Shown: piece after piece, positions 19,101-25,800 of the stretch
Layout of the letters: the number at the start of each line of letters is the position of its first letter
Position numbering within the stretch: position 1 is the first letter of the stretch
From: Acidobacteriota bacterium
Lineage (GTDB): Bacteria; Acidobacteriota; Terriglobia; Terriglobales; Acidobacteriaceae
DNA length: 47,648 bases
Direction: 5' to 3'
Assembly: GCA_021778315.1 (NCBI GenBank)
Contig: JAJYCQ010000009.1
Coordinates: 1 to 47,648 of the forward strand
Program-made: the position numbers and the translations under genes
Notes under the pieces: generated by a model
The model's database searches: none
What the model was told of the DNA's origin: nothing
The model's input: only the letters and a program-made list of their open reading frames with translations

Positions 19101-19683
19101 GATGCCGAGGGCATTGGATGCGGTTGTGGGTGGATGGCGTCTGAGCAATATCTTCACCGCGCAGACAGGGCAATTCCTCACTCCGTACTTTCCTTCGGGT
19201 GAGGGAGATCCTTCGGGCACGGGTTCCGGCTTGAACTCTACTGTTACGGGCTGGGATCCTGGTCATCGCGCACAGCATGCGGATAATGTTGTGGGCGTTA
19301 GCTGGAAGCCTTTTGGACAGAACCGGAATCACTGGGTGAATGCTGCTGCGTTTACCTGCCCTGGCCTGGCGGGATGGACTGTAGGTACGCCTTGCACGAC
19401 GGGTAGCGGCGCTGGTCCTTCGCCGCTTCCGATTGGGCGGTTCGGCAACTCGCAGGTCGGCTCGATCGTTGGGCCGGGGTATGTGAATTTGAATACGGGA
19501 TTGGTGAAGACGTTTACGTTGACCAGCCGATTCAAGCTGAGTGCCGAGGGTACGTTCACCAATGTGCTGAACCACGTCAACCTGAGCCAACCAAATCTCA
19601 ACCTGAGTACGGTGAGTTTTGGAACGATCACCTCTGGTCTCGCACCTCGCGTGGGCCAGGTTTCGATGCGGCTCGAGTTCTAA
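16138..19683 (+). CDS. TonB-dependent receptor, Oar type, with carboxypeptidase-regulatory-like domain
   Basis: A 1181-residue outer-membrane protein typical of Acidobacteria. A signal peptide ends at GMAQ (residues 1-37). A CarboxypepD_reg-like beta-sandwich follows (STQGSILGTVKDAKSALVPG to SISAPGFEEWK, about 38-105), then a plug-like domain (VQVDGITIQSATGN, EYGQPGEVTFTSKAGGNNIH) and a long barrel ending in the aromatic terminus VSMRLEF. ATG 16138 has AGGAGG five bases upstream. TonB/ExbBD genes are not in the window. The substrate is unknown; family members are often linked to glycan or peptide uptake, or may serve in surface structure. Third codon positions are more balanced than in neighbouring genes, which may reflect high expression or a different history. 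Confidence 0.9.
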   Translation: MKKVFPRSPHGLYWLASAILLMGFVMISSVAGMAQSTQGSILGTVKDAKSALVPGATVTLTNADEGVVRTTTTNAAGNYQFSDVVAAHYNLSISAPGFEEWKISGAQLASRQQLRVDASLVVGGVQESVQVSGDNASAIETESASISAVYSAADAVNLPTNSRAGSNGTSGLSLIGTLPGVQTDQGSYALQGGLPFQTEVQVDGITIQSATGNTPIQDALPSTDAISEIRADGVLNNAEYGQPGEVTFTSKAGGNNIHGSAYWYFQNRDFDAIQYGAATKPHKVGNSFGGRFSGPVVIPHLYNGHDKFFFYGGYEGYRFPQQSPNQYVVPTAAMKSGDFTNYSAVGFNGLTNPFTGGSYGMALPANAINSAAQKFLQFLPNPNHGNTTSFTDGQAPNYYVNQDSSQHSNQFDIRPDKYFGSNQKVLLWARYSYKNFPSNSPEPLNVPSAQNTNVNHSLTSSLNWNIKPTLINELRFGFTLSTYGTSNAFDGKAFTQGLGLVGLQNLFYNGIPEIDFANLSSINADRLTSLTKSQTYVYTDSVTWVKGNHAFKFGADIRNLTAVTPLGFNGSDNYGTFGYSNSGNAVGQYTGVDFADFLIGVPNNTFYDVVQQDNNGQSKHYHFFAQDQWRAAPQLTISYGVRYEFHPGYHDAGGDIGNFDASVPLSGRAIYPDGKQSLLAQSYLASANACDSDGVNNTNSATINGAPCMPVQGNSAAGFPSYLKTVPHLRFMPRLGIAYRPFNNENTVVRGGYGIYNITELGSSFYSLTGTLQAQTTAYINTYDPTTHAIGYQWPNIYAGAGNGGCRTCYGQDYFGTANSTNWKDPYTEQWSLSIDHDFGHGYAARVSYIGDETHDLIWAPDENTLPFSSTVSAVNQPFSARRFPNWGRINTRATGANESYNALQVDVNHRFQHGLEFDTDFTWAKGLADNQGPNNTSFAGEAGGARATSILDRHADFGNVEGTRRLLWNTTVLYDLPIGRGKQFGNTMPRALDAVVGGWRLSNIFTAQTGQFLTPYFPSGEGDPSGTGSGLNSTVTGWDPGHRAQHADNVVGVSWKPFGQNRNHWVNAAAFTCPGLAGWTVGTPCTTGSGAGPSPLPIGRFGNSQVGSIVGPGYVNLNTGLVKTFTLTSRFKLSAEGTFTNVLNHVNLSQPNLNLSTVSFGTITSGLAPRVGQVSMRLEF

Positions 19684-19699
19684 CTGGAGCCGCAAGACA

Positions 19700-19738
19700 A
19701 TCGGCGCGGGCGAGGTTGCCCGCGCCGATGCTTTTTTA
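19700..19738 (+). terminator. Rho-independent terminator of the TonB receptor gene
   Basis: Perfect 12-base stem ATCGGCGCGGGC (19700-19711) and GCCCGCGCCGAT (19718-19729) with loop GAGGTT, followed by GCTTTTTT. On the opposite strand there is no T-run, so it serves the plus-strand gene only. Confidence 0.93.
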
Positions 19739-19782
19739 AGGCGTCACTTCGTGGCGATTCCGCAGTGAGAGATTGAATAACT

Positions 19783-21378
19783 TCAGATGGATTGATTGAG
19801 ATCGCTGAGTACGGCCATGGCGGCGTTGCGGCCGTTGATGCCGATGACGGAGCCTCCGGGGTGGGTGGCGGCTCCGCAGAGGTAGACGCCGGGCATGGGG
19901 GTGCGGGCGGTGAGGCGGTTGGCGAACATGTGGGCGGGGAGGCAGTCGCCCTGGAAGATGTGGCCTCCGGTGAGGCCTACTTTTTGTTCGATGTCGGGTG
20001 GGCCGAGGACTTGGACGTCGATGATCGCGGTATCGATGTTGGAGCAGAAGCGGGCGAGGGATTTGATGGCGAGGCGCTGGACTTCGTCGCGGCGGGTGTC
20101 CCATGTGCCGTGCGCGAAGGTGCAAGGGACGTACTGCGCGAAGACGGACATGGTGTGGAGGCCGGGGGGCGCGATGGTGGGGTCGTGCGCGCTTTGGAAG
20201 TAGAGCTCGCACCAGAGGTGGTCGGGGAGTTCGCCGCGGCGGGAGGCGGCGAATGCGGAGCGCCATTCTTTGTGGGTGAGCGGTGCGTTGATCTGGCCGT
20301 AGTGGTGAGCTTCGTTGATTCCGGGACGTGCTGTGAAGTTGGGGAGCTCGTTGAGGAGGACGTTGAGCTTGACGGTGCAGCCTTCGATGGGTACGCGCTG
20401 GACTTGATTGCGCCAGGTTGCGTCGGCGTTGTTGCCGAGCAGGTTGAGGGTGCGGCGCGGGTCGGCGTTGGAGATGACGATGGGGGCGTGGATGCGCTCG
20501 CCGGATTCGAGGAGGACGCCTTCGCCGGGGATGATCTGGGCGATGGGAACTCCGGTGGCGATGACGGCTCCGACTTCGCGTGCGGCGTCGCAGAGATAGA
20601 AGGAGACCATGCCCATGCCGCCCTGGACGTAGCCCCACATGCCGGGCATGCCACCGAGGCGGCCCGACGCGTGGTGGAAGCGGATGGAGGCGGTGCCGGG
20701 GTCGAAGGGGCTGGCGTTGGTGCCGATGACGCCCTGGCCGAGGTAGGCGGATTGGAGGCGCTCGTCGCGAATGTAGCGGGAGACGAAGTCGGCCATGGAC
20801 CAGTCGAAGAGGAGATGGCGGGCTTCGTCGTCTGTGCCGAGGCGGGAGTCGATCTCTTCGTGCGTGGGGGCCGGGTTGAGCCAGATGTCGTGCTCGTTGG
20901 CGGGGCGGAGCTTGTCGCGGAGGCGGCGGAGGACGTCGTTCATGGCGTGCCATCCGGGGACGTCGTTGGGAGAGAAGCGGCGGACTTCGGCTTCGCAGGC
21001 GGCGTCGTCATCCCAGAGCTGGATGCTGGAGCCGTCGAGGAAAGGGACGAAGAGGCCGTTGACGGCGGGGGTCCACTTGAAGCCGCGGGCGGGGAGGTTG
21101 AGCTCGGCGATGATGAGGGGATGGAGCAGGCCGGCGAGGTAGGCGCAGGGCGACATGAAGACGTTGGGGAAGGGTTCTTCGATGGTGCAGGCACCGCCGA
21201 CGCGGGCGCGGGCTTCGAGGACGAGGACTCGCTTGCCTGCGCGGGCGAGATAGGCGGCGCACGCTAGGCCGTTGTGGCCGGCGCCGATGATGATTGCGTC
21301 CCATGGCTGCGCGGCTAGTTGGTGGATGGGGGCGGGGAGGCCGAGTTCGCCGAGGACTGCGGCTGTGGGGCTGGTCAC
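19783..21378 (-). CDS. PYROXD2-like FAD-dependent oxidoreductase (phytoene-desaturase fold)
   Basis: A 531-residue soluble flavoprotein. The dinucleotide-binding fold is DAIIIGAGHNGLACAAYLAR (27-46), continuing RVLVLEARARVGGACT. The C-terminal FAD-contacting motif is GVYLCGAATHPGGSVIGING, followed by RNAAMAVL. The middle (PGMWGYVQGGMGMVS, VISNADPRRTLNLL) matches the CrtI/PYROXD2 branch rather than monoamine oxidases. Reaction and substrate are unknown; no carotenoid synthesis genes are nearby, which argues against a dedicated carotenoid desaturase. The start is GTG 21378 with AGGAG seven bases upstream. It lies 36 bases after the disulfide oxidoreductase gene, probably one transcript. Confidence 0.85.
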   Translation of the reverse strand: MTSPTAAVLGELGLPAPIHQLAAQPWDAIIIGAGHNGLACAAYLARAGKRVLVLEARARVGGACTIEEPFPNVFMSPCAYLAGLLHPLIIAELNLPARGFKWTPAVNGLFVPFLDGSSIQLWDDDAACEAEVRRFSPNDVPGWHAMNDVLRRLRDKLRPANEHDIWLNPAPTHEEIDSRLGTDDEARHLLFDWSMADFVSRYIRDERLQSAYLGQGVIGTNASPFDPGTASIRFHHASGRLGGMPGMWGYVQGGMGMVSFYLCDAAREVGAVIATGVPIAQIIPGEGVLLESGERIHAPIVISNADPRRTLNLLGNNADATWRNQVQRVPIEGCTVKLNVLLNELPNFTARPGINEAHHYGQINAPLTHKEWRSAFAASRRGELPDHLWCELYFQSAHDPTIAPPGLHTMSVFAQYVPCTFAHGTWDTRRDEVQRLAIKSLARFCSNIDTAIIDVQVLGPPDIEQKVGLTGGHIFQGDCLPAHMFANRLTARTPMPGVYLCGAATHPGGSVIGINGRNAAMAVLSDLNQSI

Positions 21379-21414
21379 GATGGAGCTCCTGCTAGGAAGG
21401 CTACGGAGACGATA

Positions 21415-22791
21415 TTACTTGAGGGGCTGGAGGGATTGGAGGAGTGTGGGGATGAGTTCGGAGACGGTGGGGTGGATGTGCACGGCGCGCGAGATGGTGG
21501 TGTAGGGAGCTCGGGCGTACATGATGTCGAGGAGGCAGTGGATGGCTTCGTCGCAGCCTACGCCAAGGAGAGAGGCGCCGAGGATAAGGTTGGTTTCGGC
21601 GTCGACGAGGACCTTCATGAAGCCCAGGCTTTCTCCCTTCTCGAGTGCGCGGTTGACGTGGGCCATGGAGCGCGTAGCGATGAGCGTGGGCTTGCCGGAG
21701 GTGCGGGCCTGGGCTTCGGTGATGCCGATGCGCGCGAGGGGTGGGTCACAGTACATGGCGTAGCAGGGGATGCGGTCGGAGACGCGGCGGGGGTCGTTGT
21801 CGAGGAGGTTGGCGGCGACGATTTCATAGTCGTTGTAGGCGGTGTGGGTGAAGGCACCGCGGCGGTTGCAGTCGCCGAGGGCGTAGATGCCGGGGACGTT
21901 GGTGCGGAGTTGATCGTCGACGACGATGAAGCCGTGTTCGTCGGTGGCGACGTTGGCGTTGGCGAGGCCGAGGTCGTGGGTGTTGGGGGTGCGGCCTACG
22001 GCGAGCAGGACATGGGAGCCGGTGATGTTGGGCTCGGCGCTGGTGCAGTTGGTGGCTACGGTGACGCCGTCGGCGTGGGGAGCGAGGCTGATGCACTTTG
22101 CGTTGGTGCGGATGTGGATGCCCTCGGCTTCGAGGATGCCGTGGATGCAGGCGGAGACGTCTTCGTCTTCGTGGACGGCGAGGCGCGGGCTTTGCTCGAT
22201 GAGGGTGACTTCGGAGCCGAAGCGGCGGTACATCTGGGCGAACTCGATGCCGATGTAGCCTCCTCCGACGATGACGAGATGGGTGGGGAGCGTGGGGAGG
22301 GAAAGGAGGGTCGTGTTGGTGAGGAAGGGGACGTCGTTTATGCCGGGGAGGTTGGGGATGGTGGCGCGGCAGCCTACGTTGAGGAAGATCTGGCGGGATT
22401 CGAGGAGGGTGTCGTTTACCCGCATGGTTGTTGGGGATTCGAAGGACGCGGCGCCTTTGAAGAGGGTGATTTTGGGGTTGTCGCGGAGGGATTTTTCGAC
22501 GCCTGTGCGGGATGTTGAGACGATGGCGTCGCGGCGGGCGTGGACGGCTTTGATGTCGACTTCGATGTTGGTGTCGATGGAGACGCCGTAGTCAGCGGCG
22601 CGGCGGGCGACGTGGGCGGCGTAAGCACTGGCAATCATTGCCTTTGTGGGGGTGCAGCCGGTGTTGACGCAGGTTCCTCCGAAGAGGTGGCGCTCGACGA
22701 AAGCTACGGTTTGACCGGCGGCGGAGAGGCGGGCGGCGAGGGAGGGGCCGGCCTGGCCTGCACCGATGATGATGGCGTCGAATGAGGGCAT
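21415..22791 (-). CDS. Pyridine nucleotide-disulfide oxidoreductase, MerA/Lpd-like
   Basis: A 458-residue FAD enzyme. FAD-binding motif DAIIIGAGQAGPSLAARLS; redox-active disulfide GGTCVNTGCTP (Cys41, Cys46); NAD(P)-binding motif VIVGGGYIGIEFAQMYRRFG; second FAD motif GIYALGDCNRRGAFT; dimerisation domain with the catalytic pair HPTVSE (His440, Glu445). Such proteins are often named mercuric reductase, but the C-terminus ends SLQPLK with no vicinal cysteines and there is no N-terminal metal-binding domain or mer gene, so Hg(II) reduction is unlikely. An electron-transfer or thiol role is inferred. ATG 22791 begins right at the Rossmann strand; the Shine-Dalgarno site is weak. Confidence 0.85.
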   Translation of the reverse strand: MPSFDAIIIGAGQAGPSLAARLSAAGQTVAFVERHLFGGTCVNTGCTPTKAMIASAYAAHVARRAADYGVSIDTNIEVDIKAVHARRDAIVSTSRTGVEKSLRDNPKITLFKGAASFESPTTMRVNDTLLESRQIFLNVGCRATIPNLPGINDVPFLTNTTLLSLPTLPTHLVIVGGGYIGIEFAQMYRRFGSEVTLIEQSPRLAVHEDEDVSACIHGILEAEGIHIRTNAKCISLAPHADGVTVATNCTSAEPNITGSHVLLAVGRTPNTHDLGLANANVATDEHGFIVVDDQLRTNVPGIYALGDCNRRGAFTHTAYNDYEIVAANLLDNDPRRVSDRIPCYAMYCDPPLARIGITEAQARTSGKPTLIATRSMAHVNRALEKGESLGFMKVLVDAETNLILGASLLGVGCDEAIHCLLDIMYARAPYTTISRAVHIHPTVSELIPTLLQSLQPLK

Positions 22792-22898
22792 AAGGGCATT
22801 TTCTTCCGGAAAATCTGTTATTTTGGGGCTGCAAATCGCGTGACTAAGCAACCCTACAAGTGGTAAATCGACGTCTTCAGCACGCATTCGGAGCCGTT

Positions 22899-25800
22899 TC
22901 AAGGGTAGAGGAGAAAGGGGGCGGTGGAGGACTTGAATTGGTCGAGGGCGGTGGTCCATGAAGTTGAGATGCTGTGCGGGTCGTCGCCGCGCTGGAGGGC
23001 TTCGAGGGTGGAGCGGCTGCCGAGGAGGCGGAGGGTTCGGTCGAGCTTGAATTGGGTGGGGTAGAGGCGGTGGAGGACGCTGATGATCTCGATGCCGAGC
23101 TCGGGGGAGTCGAGGGCGTTGCGGTCGGTGACGGCGATGTGGATGGCGGGGATGTCCTGGCCGTGGAAGGGGTAGTCGTTGACGTCGTCGGCGACGTAGG
23201 TGGTGGTGGGGGCGAAGGTGACTCCGGGGATGTGGCGGGAGGTGAGGGCGGCGGCGACGTCGGAGGCGTTGAGCCATGCGGCGGCGAAGAGTTCGAAGGG
23301 GGTGTTGGTGCCTCGGCCGACGGAGACGTTGGTGTAGTCGAGGAAGCCGAGGGCGGGGTAGAGGGTGGCGGCGGTGAGGGAGCGGAGGTTGGGGCTGGGG
23401 CTGATCCAGGGGAGGCCGGTGTCGGCGAAGTAGTAGGAGCGGTGCCAGTGCTGCATGGGGATGACGGTGAGGTGGGTGGCGAGATGCTTGGTGGCGACGA
23501 TGTAGCGGCAGAGCTCGCCGAGGGTGAGGCCGTGGCGGACGGGGAGGGGCATGTAGTCGATGTAGGAGGCGAGGTCGGGGTCGGAGACGGGGCCCTGGAC
23601 CTGGAGGCCGCCGAGGGGGTTGGGGCGGTCGAGGAGGATGATTTCGAGGTTGTGGTGGTATTCGGTCTGCTCGCGGGAGGCGGCTTCGAGGAAGTAGGCG
23701 GTGGCGGCTTCGTAGGTCCAGAAGCGGACTCCTGCATCCTGGAGATCGATGACTACGGCGTCGAGGTCTTTGAGTTGGGCGTGGGTAGGGCGCTTGTCGG
23801 CGTCGGTGGAGCCGAAGAGGCTGGTGACGTGGAGGTGGGTTTTGGGGTCGGTTTCGGCGGCGAAGTGCTCGGTGTCTTCGCGGCCGAAGATGCCGTGCTC
23901 GGGGGAGAAGAGGGTTGTTAGTTGTTGGTTGTTGGTTGTTAGTGCGGTGTGGAGGATGTCGATGGTGCGGTGGCCCTGGGAGTCGATGCCGGTTTGGTTG
24001 GTGAGGAGGGCGATGTGGTGGAGGTTGGCGAGGGCGGCGAAGTGGGTGGATTCGAGGACGTCGATGCCGGTTAGGGTGGGGCCCTCCGGGGCTAAAGCCC
24101 CTGCTTCTGATTGGGCGTCTACGGACGGGCTGAAGCCCGTCCCCTTCAACGCAGCTTGATGGTAGAGGTGGAGGGCCTGGGCGGTGGCGGTGGCTATTTG
24201 GCCTCGGAGGTTGCTGAGGGGTGGGTTGCCGCGGGGGTGGATGGCGTTGGCGAGGAGGATGACGTAGGTGTCGGAGTTGGGGTCCATCCAGAGGCTGGTG
24301 CCGGTGAAGCCGGTGTGGCCGAAGCTGCCGATGGGGAAGAGGAGGCCTCGGGGTTTGGAGAAGGCGGTGTCGATGTCCCAGCCGAGGCCGTGGATGTCGT
24401 GGCCCTTGATGGCGGGGTAGTGGGGGGCGAGGCCGGGGGCGGCTGGCTTGTCTCCTGCGGTGATGGCGGACTGCTGGGCGGCGTTGGCGGTGGAGAGTTC
24501 CGTGGAAGCCCACATCTCAGAATCGAGATGTGGGGCACCCAGCGTTGTGGGTGGTTGAGGGGAGGTCATTAGCTGGAGGGTGGATTGTTTGAGGGGGAAG
24601 GGGCCGGTGTTGTGGAGGAGTTTTTCGAGGAGGGCGGAGGCGAAGAGGGAGACGTCGTGGGCGGTGGAGAAGACTCCGGCGTGGCCGGCGACGCCGCCCA
24701 TGCGGCGGGTGGTGGGGTCGTGGACCGTGCCGCGCGTGAGGAGGTCGAAGTGCGGGTTGGTGGTGGCGTTACCCTCGTCGTCGTGGGTGGTGGGGGCGAT
24801 GCGGGGGAGGAGTGAGGTGGACCAGTCGGCGGGTGGGCAGGCAAAACGCTCTGGGAAGTGCGGTGCGGGTGCCCAGGCGATGGCGGCGCCAATAACCTTG
24901 TGGGGGCCGCAGGCCTTGGCGATGGGGAGATAGCGGGTGTCGGTCATGCCTAGGGGTTTGAAGATGTGGTTCTGGGCGTAGACGTCGAGGGGGTCGCCGC
25001 TGAGGGTTTCGACGATGTCGCCGAGGAGGATGAAGTTGATGTCGGAGTATTCGAAGTGGTCGCCGGGGGCGGATCTTAAGGGGGTGGTGAGGGCGAGGTG
25101 GATGCCTTCGGCTTTGTCGGGGGTGGCTAGGCCCCAGGGGGATTTGAGGTCGACGTCGGGGGCTTCGCCGGAGGTGTGGGTGAGGAGCATGCGGAGGGTG
25201 ACTTTGGCGCGGGTAGGGTCGTGTTGCTCGTTGAAGGCGGGGAGGTATTTTTCTACGGGGTCGTCGAAGCTGGTGATCTTGCCGGCTTCGTAGAGCTGCA
25301 TGATGGCGGTGGAGGTGGAGAGAACTTTGCTGAGGGAGGCCATGTCGAAGATGGTGTCTTCGGTCATGGGTTCGGCGGGGGCGGGTTGTCCGTCGAGGCC
25401 GGGTTCTCCGGCTAGCTTGCGGACGCCGTAGGCTTGCTCGAAGACAACTTTATTGTTGTGGCCGATGAGGACTACGGCTCCGGGGGGACGGTGGGTGGCT
25501 ACGGCGGTGGTGAGGAGTTGGCTGATGGGGGAGAAGTCGGGCTGGAGCGGTCGAGCTTCGCTCGATAACCCACGCTCCACCCCACCCTGGCGCGAATCAA
25601 CGTTCGAGGCTGACGACGGGGTTGATGGGCGCGCCGAGGATGGGGCACTCAGTGTTTGTGCCGCGGCAATGCGGGGGTCCTTCAAGGCGTTCAGGATGAC
25701 GGCGAAGAAGAGGGCGGCGGTGATGGCTGTTGCGGTGCGGCGGGATTGCTTGCGGAAGAGGAGGCTGAAGAGGCTGCCGAGGGCGAAGGTCACTAGGGCT

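Noticed and set aside
19792..21267. A 491-codon open frame on the plus strand
   Set aside because: It is the shadow of the FAD oxidoreductase. Its composition (Gly, Glu, Asp, Val runs) is what C-ending codons give when read in reverse, and no family motif is visible. The same holds for long opposite frames at 6745-8322, 4045-5106 and 22974-23921.
19783..21378. Carotenoid desaturase (CrtI)
   Set aside because: The sequence fits the PYROXD2 branch better and no carotenoid genes are adjacent.
21415..22791. Mercury resistance
   Set aside because: No merR, merT or merP, no metal-binding N-terminus and no C-terminal Cys pair.
21415..24513. A 1032-codon frame joining the serine-hydrolase region to the disulfide oxidoreductase
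   Set aside because: Only the part from 22791 onward is protein-like; the rest is an Arg/Pro/His-rich reading of the fused gene in another frame.
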